Shown: positions 11,601 to 21,909 of the stretch, piece by piece
Layout: each line of letters begins with the position of its first letter
Position numbering within the stretch: the stretch's first letter is position 1
DNA from: Zygnema cylindricum
Taxonomy: Eukaryota > Streptophyta > Zygnematophyceae > Zygnematales > Zygnemataceae
DNA length: 46,573 nucleotides
Assembly: GCA_037447655.1 (NCBI GenBank)
Contig: JBBHKE010000296.1
Location: forward strand, 1 to 46,573
Direction of reading: 5' to 3'
Program-made: the position numbers and the translations under genes
The notes under the pieces: model-generated
Told to the model about the DNA's origin: nothing
Databases searched by the model: none
What the model saw: the letters and a program-made list of their open reading frames with translations, nothing else

Positions 11601-13084
11601 AGAAAATGACCGTGTTATAAAAATTGTTGGCTTGCGGTGACCAGCCGGAAATGAAAGGAGATATATTGTGATGCGTCTGTAAACTAATAACTTCCGCTTC
11701 ATTGTTTTCTTCCGAGTTTATTAAGACTTATTCCTATCAAATTCATCTTTTAAGAGCACTCCCACGAGTTCTATCCTTTCTTTTGTAACGACGTCTTTTT
11801 GGTCCAACCAAGTGTGGATTCGCTTGAATTCTAGTGGGAGGGAGAGGAGAAGCATAGTGATATTTTTGTTGAGGGGACGAATGGTTATTGGTTGATTAAC
11901 TTGACGATATGATTAAGGGAGTAATTTGATGGACCTATGAGATCAAATGTTGTGGCGTGTTACTTTAACGATGGATGGGAAGGCTACAATGATGAATACC
12001 TAGAATGGAAAGTATTATCGTTACATTGGATAGCAAACAACCATGGTATAAAATATATGCATCAGATCGCATCATTTTTACCAAATACCATTACCATGAT
12101 CAACACCAATAGTACCGTGAAAATATATGTTAATGTGCGTTTCATTATCAAACATTCTGGTCATTAGTAATAAGGAAATGTTTTTTTTTAGTTGTTTTTT
12201 TTCTTTCGTTTCTAAGTTCGTATTTTTTTATTTGTTTTCTTGTTTCGATGCATGTTTTGACGTTTTACTTAAAAATTCACTATATATTTATATTCGTAGC
12301 TTGGTAAATTAATGCTTAAGTCTTTTCGGTTTTCTTTGAACCATATTCCCTTATCAAGTTGCCAAAAGTTGGATATTTTTTAAAAACATTCAGCATGTAT
12401 ATTTTTTCCACTAAACCTATTAAGAAATTATAAAAGAGTAAAAATAAAAAGAAACTTTTAACATAACAATGTAATTTGACTTTTATATTACATACTGACA
12501 AAATACCCTAAGATAAGGGCTTGAAGTTAATGCCCCGCATAGAACAATCGGAAAGAAAAATTGATTATGATTTTTTTCTTAGAATTGTGATTTGGTGAAA
12601 TGTCCAGTTGACTATTTTTTTCAATTATAATCTAACCATGTATCATTTTGACATGTGTGTAAAAATTGACTCAAGAATAAATTTAATTGTGCTATGCATG
12701 AAAAAAAGAAACTGGAAAATTTTACATCACATTCAACATCATCAATTTTAAAACTGCTTAAATTTTCAAAGCCAATTTCGACAAACTTAGAGAACCAAAT
12801 ATCTGAAACATCACCATTTACGATGCGTCCCTTCAAAATAGAATTTTCGAAATTCACCAAAAATCCCAAAAATCACAATCATCCCCGAAACCAATGTATA
12901 AAGATGAAAGCTCCATAGAAAAGCTCTTGAAAAGTTGTCCAAAAGCACATGACGAAATATTCCTATATTTCCAACACTCAAAACACTTAAATTCAACCAC
13001 CTGAATTAACCCATATCATTCAGAACCCTTGACGTAAAACATTTATGTAAAAAATCACAATTAATGAATGAAAACATTAAAATT
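8692..13084. other. AT-rich intergenic DNA; no gene seen
   Basis: Over 4 kb of AT-rich sequence in which open frames are short, on both strands, and without family motifs. The only local structure I noted is a perfect 18-base tandem pair (GGCTATGCTTTTATGTTT) at about 10983-11018. Confidence 0.6.
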
Positions 13085-13177
13085 TGTAAACATGCCCTTT
13101 GGACACAAAAACGTACTCAAAAAAATATACTCTTTCAATTACAAAAAACAATATTTTTTAGTTAACATTTACTCCCT
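13085..13177. repeat. Direct repeat, left copy (93 bp)
   Basis: Begins TGTAAACATGCCCTTTGGAC and ends TTTACTCCCT. It matches 13681-13772 with few differences, about 600 bases apart. Confidence 0.85.
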
Positions 13178-13680
13178 AAAAGATGAAATTCTATGGGCTC
13201 CATTGCCACACAGCAGGTCCAAAGGAAGCTAATCTAGATAGTGCCGACTCCAACTTGATATAAACCCAAATGACTGACCCCTTGACAATCATAACCCCAA
13301 TATAGCTTCACCCTTGTGAATTAACACTTTCTGTGTGCTCAGTTCCACCACAGAATGCAAAGTTAGAATATGAGATTTGGACACATTCACCCACTTTGAC
13401 TTTCCCTAAGAAATGCAGCCACCCAGGCAGGCAAAGACTCTGACCGACTACACCCCTGTGTAGCGTGGACTCCCATGAGTCCGCAGCAACAAGAATCACT
13501 GAATTTGGTCAACTGAATTGATAGTTATGGCTGGCCAAAATTTGCCATTTATACAAGGTGCTCTCTGGGAGAGGCAGCTACCTACCAAAAATATTCTAAG
13601 TCCTAAAACCCCTCTCTAAGCCCCCTAGTACTAAAGTACGAACCAATGACAAGACTGTAAAGTACATAAAGGTACAGGTT
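13178..13680. other. 503-bp spacer between two direct repeats
   Basis: Slightly GC-richer than its surroundings. A minus-strand frame at 13308-13499 has no recognisable domain. If the two flanking repeats are short LTRs, this is the interior of a TRIM-like element, but I see no clear primer-binding site or polypurine tract. Confidence 0.4.
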
Positions 13681-13772
13681 TGTAAACATGCCCTTTGGAC
13701 ACAAAAACGTACTCAAAAAAATAAACTCTTCCAATTAGAAAAACAATATCTTTTAGTTAACATTTACTCCCT
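13681..13772. repeat. Direct repeat, right copy (92 bp)
   Basis: Partner of 13085-13177. Both begin with TG, but I cannot define a CA end, so an LTR identity stays open. Confidence 0.85.
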
Positions 13773-15215
13773 GAAAAAAAGTCAACATACATCCAAAACG
13801 ATCCATCGCAAGGCCTTCTTTTCCTTTTACACATTCATTAAAGCCCCCCCAAAGTTCTCTCCCACTCCCTCTCTATCTCTCACTCTCACATATCCAACAA
13901 AATCTTAGCCAATGTCTCTCCTCCTTACCTCTACGTCCTCTCTTTATCTCTCTCCCCCCGTCTTAATCTCCCTCTTTCCTCTCGCGTTCATCTAGCTTAT
14001 TCATTCTCCTTTTCTTTTACCATTCTCACGTCTCCCTCCCCATCTTCACTCGCTATCTCCTTGAAAGGATCGACAACACAATCGGAATGCGCAGAAAATT
14101 GACAAAGTACACAATGCGGAAACGAATTTAACTCACATCAAATATCAACTAGCTCACATTACAAACATTGTTTTCTCATGAACATTCGTTAGAGACGTTA
14201 CATAATTCATAAGAGGAAGTCTGGCATTAATTCTCCTTCATTAACTCTACATTAATTTCCCTTAATTTATCCTTAGTTGTACCTAATCCCTCACTGGCTG
14301 GCATTTTAACTTAGTCGCCAAATTACACTCGAAATCTAATTCTAAAAGCGTCACATGTACTTGGACGCAAAATAAAGTATGACGCAAACTGAAACTACTC
14401 GAAACGAAACATCCAGAAATACTGTACTTAAAAGTACAACGTAACCTAATCGAAAGAAAACGGCTAGAAGTACTACGCACGAACCGAAAGTACTAGAAGT
14501 CCTGTACTAAAACTTAATCGAACCGTATACTAATGAAACGTAATGAAATGAAATGCGCGACGTTACAAAACTGACCCACACTAAAAATGAACCAACATTG
14601 ACAAAATCCCATTTTGCAATCCTAACACTCCTCCCTTCTGCAACTTATTAGTTATACTGCCTCCTCCTCCTCTGTCTCACTCTTTTTCTCCAATCCGTAA
14701 AGTCCACTGCTCATTCGCACGGGCATGAGAAAATTCCAGAAAAAAGACAAATGCGTGAGGTACCACACAACACATGACAAACTGTCACATTTTTATTGCG
14801 ACGCCCACAAATTGACAAAAAAGGTAGCCCAAAAAATAGAAAAATCTCAAGTGTTATCAGCATTTTCCTTGTCCCGCACTTTACTTGAATATGCGTCAGG
14901 TATCTACCATCCTCGGCTTACTCCCCCCCTCCCCTTGGGCCTTATTTCCTCCCCTCCTCTCCTCTTCTTTCCCCTCTTCTCCCATCTTTTTTGTCTTGCC
15001 CCATGCACTGCACCTGAATGCTTGTTAGCTATCTACATCATTCCTCCCCCCCCCTCTCCCCCTCCCTCCCATTTTCTACAATACCTGCAAAAATTGTGTC
15101 TATCAGATTAACGACAAAATCCTTTCCTCCTCTCCTTTCCTGCCTCTCAGCCTCCTATTTTCTTTTCAATTCTCTTAAAAAAAAACGGATTACCTAAAAA
15201 TATGAGCACATACGC
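13773..15215. other. Pyrimidine-rich intergenic DNA; no gene recognised
   Basis: CT-rich blocks lie at about 13850-14060 and 14900-15180, separated by AT-rich sequence. The frame at 14725-15111 is a product of the pyrimidine-rich composition (Pro/Leu/Ser-rich) and is not supported. Confidence 0.5.
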
Positions 15216-15332
15216 TTCTCCCTCTCCCCTCTCCTTCCCACTCCTCCCCTCCCTTCCCCTCCCCTCCCTCCCTCCCCTCCCCTCCCTCCTCTCCCCTCCC
15301 CATACCCCTCCCTTCCCCTCCCCTCCCTCCGA
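15216..15332 (+). repeat. Polypyrimidine CCCTCC tract of about 115 bp
   Basis: Almost uninterrupted C and T built on CCCTCCC and CCCCTCCC words. The complementary strand is G-rich, so triplex or quadruplex formation is possible. It lies just downstream of the small LysM frame on the minus strand. Confidence 0.85.
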
Positions 15333-15338
15333 TATTCC

Positions 15339-15629
15339 CTAGGCTCCTTCAAAAAATTCGGTCTTAACTGATTTTGAAACACATATAATAGATTGACTTT
15401 TAGTGCGTAAAGTTTGAAGATAAGCGCGTGTGCACGCACGATTTTGGTTAAGTGTCTTAAAAGTGTCCGGCTTTTTGAAACACGTCTTGAGAGATTTACA
15501 AGACATGGCGTTTGTTAAATACACTTCCCTGCCCGTGCATTCTGACAATATAAAGCCAACCCTACAATCCGTACAAGCAAGCGAGAAAACCAGTAGGAGG
15601 AGAGCCGGGAAAATCGTACGGCGAGGCAT
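15339..15629 (-). CDS. Small secreted single-LysM protein or orphan LysM exon
   Basis: A 96-residue frame with a true ATG. Residues 1-22 look like a signal peptide (RR, then FPALLLLVFSLAC). The rest is one LysM-like unit with CTGREVY, SCKSLKTCF, TF..LNQN, CTRAYL and ICVSK. It is clearly related to the last exon of the large gene at 21117-21338, which reads CPTGRVY, SCARLKTCF, TF..MNKF, CTASAL and LCISK. It could be a free-standing intronless LysM protein that binds chitin- or peptidoglycan-like glycans at the cell surface. It could also be the sole surviving terminal exon of a decayed paralogue, with the signal-like start present by chance. I favour neither strongly. No TATA-like or poly(A) signal was identified with confidence. 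Confidence 0.5.
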   Translation of the reverse strand: MPRRTIFPALLLLVFSLACTDCRVGFILSECTGREVYLTNAMSCKSLKTCFKKPDTFKTLNQNRACTRAYLQTLRTKSQSIICVSKSVKTEFFEGA

Positions 15630-15740
15630 GACCTAAGGGGGAAGGTGCACGGAATTTGTAGCGCGTTGAGTGACGCGTTAACACGTTTGGTGAGAAAAGG
15701 AGAGGGAAGGAGGTGGAGGGTGGCGTGGGAGTGTTGGGAG

Positions 15741-16594
15741 TAGTGTTGGGTACCGAGGACCATTTGCCGATATTCGATATATATCGAATTTCAGGTACCC
15801 GATAATCGATATATCGCTTCGATATATCGAAAATCAAATCATTGCGATATATTGTCGATATATCGCCGATATATCGTATCGTCGATCTATAGAGGCATTT
15901 AAAAAAATAAATAATGAAATTTTTCACAGGTCTCCAAAGTGACGTGCCTTAGAACAAGGTGACCGTAAGATCTTTGCCGAAAAGAAGTACGGTTTTTTCC
16001 TGAAAGTCAGCAGAGTAAAGGAGATCTTTGAGGTGCATTGACGCGGTACACTTGCGAAGTACACGTATGTAACACGCAAGTACGGATTTCCATACGAAAA
16101 TGGTCGGTTTCAAATCTTTGACGATTTTAGAGATTTGATGGTCAACTTACAAGGAACCACTCAAATTAAAACACGTATGTAAAAACTTGTTTAAAGACGA
16201 TACGCGATGTCACCGAGGCCTCTGTAATACAGAAATTTTGCTACAAATTTTGCTGTCCGTACTATTACAGAGACCTCCCGATGCAACCATACCCCATATT
16301 AACTATATGAATTACAGTATTAGTACTTTTTTGTCGGTTACATTTTGCGGCGTCTACCTTTAAGTCACGGAACGCAAATCACGTCGTACGTCGCGTATCA
16401 GACAATTTGTCTTTATCGCTAAAATAACATATTATAAAAATATTAAATTTATAAAATACTATATATCGCGATATATATATCGTGATAATTTATGTTGGTC
16501 TCGGTACGATATATCGAGAACTTTGCTCGATCGATATTCGATATATTGAATATCGAAATTATCGCGATATGAAGTTACCCGATACCCAACACTA
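15741..16594. mobile_element. Family B hAT-like MITE, copy 2 (854 bp)
   Basis: Ends TAGTGTTGGGTACCG and CGATACCCAACACTA. Subterminal regions are dense in TATCGATAT-type palindromes. No transposase frame. Longer than copy 1, with a mostly different interior. Confidence 0.75.
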
Positions 16595-16793
16595 CACCGT
16601 CGATCGTATTTAGCGTGTAGAAATTATTAGAGTAAAGAAAAAATTAGCGTCATTAATTCTAATTCAGTGCCAGGAGACGTGGCAAATAATGGTCCACGTC
16701 CTTAAATAGCGTCATTTATTCTATTTAAGGTTCAAGGGTCAAAATTTAGGGGCGCCGAATTAGTGTTCAACACGCTAAATACGATCGACAGTG
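16595..16793. mobile_element. Family A MITE, copy 2 (199 bp)
   Basis: The ends CACCGTCGATCGTATTTAGC and its inverted complement (right end CGATCGACAGTG) differ at one base near the tip. TTAGCGT-type repeats recur inside. TA flanks both ends. Confidence 0.75.
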
Positions 16794-16803
16794 TAGTTGG
16801 GAG

Positions 16804-17920
16804 ATTGTGTTTGAATGGGATGGGCGAATGAGACGGACGTTTTTTTTTTTTTTTTTTAATTTTACGATTTTTTTCTAATATTAAGTTGGAGGAGTTATTA
16901 GATTAACTGTTTCTTTATTTCCGTCATTTTTTTTTTTTATTTCCGTCATTTTTTTTTTTCGAAAATCGGCTGTCGACAGCTGGACAAATCGGAGGAAAAG
17001 TGAGCACAAACATTTACGGTTGCATTAATATTTTTCTTTTGGAATTTCACGTTCGTGACTCGTGTTTGCGGATTCTGCCGTACAAAATTGTACGGAAGCA
17101 AATATTATGTAGTACATGTTTTGTTGTTTTGTTTTTGCGGAAAAAGATTCTGTCAGAAATAATCGTCCGCACTAAAAGTTTCAAAGGAGATTGTCTGCGT
17201 TTGAAATTTCGTTTGATTCCGATTGAATTTTTACTACTAAACATTGCACGAGCGTAGCACGACGAGCTACAAGAAAAACAACAAATCTGACGCCCGGCAA
17301 TCACGCAGCCAATCAAAAACGTGAAAAAGTAACGGACTGACCTAAAAGTCCCGTAAGTACGGAAAAGTAAGGCAGCCGTACTGAAATTTACGGTATTGTA
17401 CAAAATGTCCAATTATATTCCTTACAAACCCTATAACCCTCCCCCCCCCCCTTTAAAAAACCCTAAAAGGTACGAAAATACACAGACACTGTACATAGAT
17501 GTACGGAATATTTAATGCAGTGAAACTGAAATATACGGAAAAGTACGACAATGTACCCTAAAGACCCTAAAATCATATCCGTCATAAGTACGGACACATA
17601 AGGACACTGTACGAAGACATACGAAAAACGACGTACGAAAAACGACGGCAGCTGTACTGCAACAGACGAGAATGTATGACGATGTACCCTCTAAAAGCTT
17701 TTTCCCTTGATATAACCCTAAAGTACGGAAACATACGGACATAGTACATAAAAGTACAACAATGTACGGATACATAGTCGGGTACTCATTTTATTAATTT
17801 TTCAAAATTGTTAGATGCGAATCGTACGTAGTATTCGCTCGTTCGTTTCGTGCGTAATATGCGAATTGCACTTCTATGGTGGCAAGTGACTCCCTAGGAC
17901 TATTTTCACAAACTAAAGGT
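16804..17920. other. Intergenic DNA rich in TACGG/GTAC words; no gene seen
   Basis: Poly-T runs lie at 16840-16960. From about 17330 to 17790 the sequence is a degenerate patchwork of TACGG, GTAC and ACATACG words. The frames it produces on the minus strand are by-products of this composition. Confidence 0.5.
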
Positions 17921-17998
17921 ATAGAATTGTGCCACGTGGAAAGAAGCAAAAAGATCCACAATGAACGGGCGCGATCAGGTTCTTACACTTCTTTTAGG
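17921..17998. repeat. 100-bp tandem duplication, left copy
   Basis: Starts ATAGAATTGTGCCACGTGGA. It matches 18902-18977 with scattered differences. Without the MITE now between them and its target duplication, the two copies would be 100 bases apart. Confidence 0.8.
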
Positions 17999-18879
17999 TA
18001 GTGTTGTGTATCGGTAAAAAACTTATCGCGATAACACCGATACCGATAGTTGTCGGTTATCGAACGGTCAGCGGTCCCGATATATTTGTACTTTCTGTTA
18101 TTTGTCCGGAGAGCTTTCTGTCCGGTAAACTGAACGGTAAATTTACGAGAAATGTACGGTTGTTTACGGGAAATGTACGGAATTTGACGAAAAAAATGCG
18201 TTGCACTTTGTAGTACTTTTTGGGCGGTTAACTGAACATAAATTTTACGGGAACGTACGGAATTGTACCGATAAACTGATTATCATGGAACGGTAAAAAG
18301 ACGGCGGAAACAAAGTACAACGGATGAAAAATAACATTATGCGCGCCGCCGGAATCGAACGGACGACATTCAATGAGAAAATACGAGCGGACGGTCAGCG
18401 TGAGCGCCGACATCTCGGAATGGCTTTTTTGGCGGCTTTTGACGGATTGACACGTGGCAGGTTTCCAGTCGATCCCAAAAAATAAAGGGACAAAGCCACG
18501 GCGTCTGATGTGAAAGGTACATCGTTTTAACTGGAGTCGTACTAAATCCGTACACATCCTATGCCGGCTTCTGTACTTTCGGCTTGTACAAATGATCTGA
18601 TTGGTATGTACCTCAGGGGTTGTAAGTAGGGCGCGTCGGGGGAATAAGACGTACAGTTGAGTGTACATGCCGTACATTTAACTGTACGGCTCGTACAGTT
18701 ATCGCCGATAGTTATCGTCATCGGCATTATCGCCGATAAGTAGCCGATATTATCGGCTACTTATCGGCGATAAGACCGATAGCGATATATCGTACCAATA
18801 TATCGATTATCGGGTCCCCGAAAAAAGGCCCATATTGGTTATCGGCAAATCCTTACCGATACACAACACTACTTTTAGG
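17991..18879. mobile_element. Family B hAT-like MITE, copy 3 (873 bp) with perfect 8-bp target duplication
   Basis: The element itself spans 17999-18871. Ends TAGTGTTGTGTATCGG and CCGATACACAACACTA are flanked by CTTTTAGG on each side (17991-17998 and 18872-18879). The YARNG end and 8-base duplication support the hAT superfamily. It is non-autonomous and has no family A insertion. This solitary copy shows that the 8-base duplication belongs to family B. Confidence 0.85.
18340..18440 (-). repeat. Possible tRNA-like (B-box) segment inside MITE copy 3
   Basis: On the minus strand, GTTCGATTCC (a good RNA polymerase III B-box core) lies about 50 bases after a GGCGCTCACGC stretch that loosely resembles an A-box. 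I cannot fold a full cloverleaf, so this may be a SINE remnant or chance. Confidence 0.25.
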
Positions 18880-18901
18880 CAACTTCTCACAGACGGAACA
18901 C

Positions 18902-18977
18902 ATAGAATTGTGCCACGTGGAAAGATGAAAAAATATCCACAATGAACGAGCAATCAGGTTCTTACACGTCGTATAGG
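18902..18977. repeat. 100-bp tandem duplication, right copy
   Basis: Partner of 17921-17998, separated from it by MITE copy 3. Confidence 0.8.
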
Positions 18978-21116
18978 CCATGTGCCTCGCGCCGAAGGTG
19001 AATGCGTGTCCACCGAAAGCAGCAACAAAATCTATGATGGAGGATATTCTTTGACGCTCCTTTTGTCATCCACTAACCATTCTGACATTTTAGTACGCTT
19101 CTAAAAATCTTACGTTTTGTCCGCCGTACATATTTTTAATTTAATTTTCCGCTTGGGGAATCTTTCACGTTTTTTCATTAAATGCACTAAAAGGTTTCCC
19201 TATAAAAAATATACGAACAAATAGTACATCATATCACACTCCGACGAGTCACTTTTTACCTCCGCTAGTATAAATATTACGTTCACACTTTGCTTTCAAA
19301 TATTATTTGTAGACTTTCACAATCCTAACAGTAACCTTTGAGGTACCAACCACAATGAGCAACGCAAACAAAAAGTGAGCCACGCAAATAAAAAGTGGTT
19401 TATTGACCCGACACAACGGAATCCACGACATTTAGTTAACGCATCCATACGTTAACTAAGACCGCCAAATGGAATCCCAACCTAAGACTCAACAAATGAG
19501 CTTATAATTTTCAGAGCGAACCTAACACAAAGAATCTTATCAATATTCTTTTGAGGTATGGGAGGTGATGATGACCGTTTGATATTCGTCCACAAGGCAT
19601 TCGCTCCAATGTGTTATGTAATGGACTAAGTACCTCTCCCATGGCTACTAAATTACAAAGAAAAGGAGAGTCGCGACAGGTGGACGGAAAGATATATGTC
19701 ACCATGGACTACTACGGTAATTCTCAAAATCTGCACATGATATATACCGTTGAACAAACTGGACGCGAGTCCACCAAAGTATAACCAAAAATTCGAAATT
19801 TATTTCGTAACAAGCTTTCGTCACACTATTTGTGGATGCATTTTCGTCACGATCTTTTTGCCATCCTTTCAGCTTCGTTCTTACTTGCGCTAAAAGTGAG
19901 GATTTTTGTGAAAACACTTTTTTGAACTTAATAAGATTAATTTGCTGAAATAACCAAATTTACAAATGAAAGCAGGTAAGGTTATGCCACCAGCCAATTT
20001 GACATAATAATCATCTAACATACTTGAGGATTCTTTAAATGAACTACAATATGTTTGTAGTTTTCGTTCAAGTTGTACAGTCAGAAAGTTTTAATGAATT
20101 CTGTAGATGTTTGAAAGACACCAATCATCCCACAACAAGGGTTGCATTTTCCATTCAGATGCATTGACTAGAAAAAGACATAAAAAAAGCTAAAAATAGA
20201 GAACAACAAAAATATTTCAAACAGGAGAGAATTGTAACATTTCAAATAGCCAACTATTATACCTGTGTACCCTCCATCATTCAGTTTTATTTTCTTAGGT
20301 CAAGTTCCAAGTTTTCCAAATCGAACTTTTATCCTAATAAGAAAAAGAAAAACATGCAATCTACAAAAAAAGAAATGCAAAATCTCATAGAGATCTTGAT
20401 ATGATCAAGATTTCCTTTATTTGTGAAGTTACCAAGATTTCTTATGTTGTCTATTGAGCTATTTGTATATTCTTTCAACAACCTTTTTTAAACGACTCCA
20501 CCATATAAGGCGTTTCAAGTGACTCACCTTTGTAATGATTTGTTAAGGAAAACTAGAACATTCTTGTCGTTTCATTAGCCATTTACAGTTAGATGACCCT
20601 AATAATCCAGTAGATATGTTAAAAATAATAATAATTTTACAAACATCGAGGGTTTTGTTTAGATATATTGGTAAAGCGGAGAGAAGTCATCATGAAGAGC
20701 CAGAAGTAGATAAGATCAATAAGGTTTAAAGAAGCCAAGAATCTCAAAAATTTCATAATATCAGTTCTTCATATCATTAGCCCCTCATATTTCTTTTACC
20801 GAATCACGATCCATAAGAATGCTAAAAATGAGCACTTTGCTAAAAAAGAGCAAACATTCAACTGTATCCTTGATATGATTATATTTTTCATAATTTGAAA
20901 CATTACCAAGAATTCCTGTGTTGTCTTTTGATTTTGGTTTTTTTTTCTTTTCTGCCACCTTCCTGGGAATGATTGGACCTTGTAAGGCGTTATAGTGGCT
21001 CATTTTTGTATTGGCTTCTGTCTTTTTTCGATTTTGAAGTCAAATATGGTCTAAGACTTTAGCTAATTTCAGTCGCTTACATTCACCCCGCTTCCAGATT
21101 ATTTGAGGTGTTCGCA
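18978..21116. other. Downstream flank of the large gene; no gene recognised
   Basis: AT-rich. Minus-strand frames at 19511-19705, 19699-19917 and 20785-21003 show no domain I can name. The 3' untranslated region of the large gene should lie just below 21117, but I could not choose a poly(A) signal with confidence. Confidence 0.5.
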
Positions 21117-21338
21117 TTAGCACGTGCCTAACTTTGAAATGCAAAGTTTGTTGTTTTTTGAACGCACTTTCCGAAGTGCACTAGCTGTGCACGGAAACTT
21201 ATTCATTTTTCTAAACGTTTCTAAACTTGTAAAACATGTTTTCAGCCTGGCACAAGAGTCGGTCGGCTTCAAAGTATATACGCGTCCAGTTGGACATCCT
21301 TGCCATCTGGTTCCCATATCAACTGCAGCAAGACAAAC
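21117..21338 (-). CDS. Exon 21: terminal exon with LysM 4 and stop
   Basis: 222 bases including TAA, phase 0 in, acceptor TTCATTGCAG. VCLA closes LysM 3. LysM 4 reads GRVYTLKPTDSCARLKTC, TFRKMNKFPC and KLCISK. The protein ends six residues after the LysM Ile of KLCI, leaving no room for a membrane anchor. Confidence 0.88.
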   Translation of the reverse strand, partial: VCLAAVDMGTRWQGCPTGRVYTLKPTDSCARLKTCFTSLETFRKMNKFPCTASALRKVRSKNNKLCISKLGTC

Positions 21339-21843
21339 CTGCAATGAACATGGCATTGATGTTGTTCAGCACACGATTGAAAAAACGGTACTGTTCAAAA
21401 AAGGGCAAGTGAAAAGATGATGGTATCAATGCATGAGTTGGGAATTTTGAAGGTTGAACAGTGAAAGAATGCAAGATTTTTCTTTAACACACTTTTTTCA
21501 GTAGAGACATGTTGCATAATAAGTAATAAGTGGAAGAATATTCGGCATATTAATTAATAGATTCATTGACACAACGACAAGTCTCGGTGCGTACGCCTGG
21601 TAGTAAGATCTTTCGTATTCATAGGCTGATGGACGGCCAGCCTTCAGAGAACCATCAAAAAGTTAAAACAACTACAAAACCTATTTTGGATAAAACCCAA
21701 AAAGGAGTACACTAAATTATTGTTTGTACTTCTCACAAAGATAACACATTCTTCCGAAAAGCATGTGTTTGTCTTTTTGAACCAGTTCCAATGACCGGCT
21801 AAACAATGATATATATATATATACATATAATACATATAGATAT

Positions 21844-21909
<66 letters not shown>

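Larger units (their letters stand above)
15733..16803. mobile_element. Composite MITE 2: family B with family A inserted in its terminal TA
   Basis: A perfect 8-base direct repeat, GTTGGGAG (15733-15740 and 16796-16803), flanks the pair. Family B occupies 15741-16594. Family A (16595-16793) sits in B's last TA, which is duplicated (16593-16594 and 16794-16795). The arrangement is the mirror image of composite MITE 1. Confidence 0.8.

Noticed and set aside
14725-15111. 128-residue plus-strand ORF, Pro/Leu-rich at its end
   Set aside because: Runs into a CT-rich block; no domain, no related sequence in the window.
18001-18213. Plus-strand ORF inside MITE copy 3
   Set aside because: Starts with GTG inside the terminal repeat and shows only TACGG-word translation; a by-product of the transposon.
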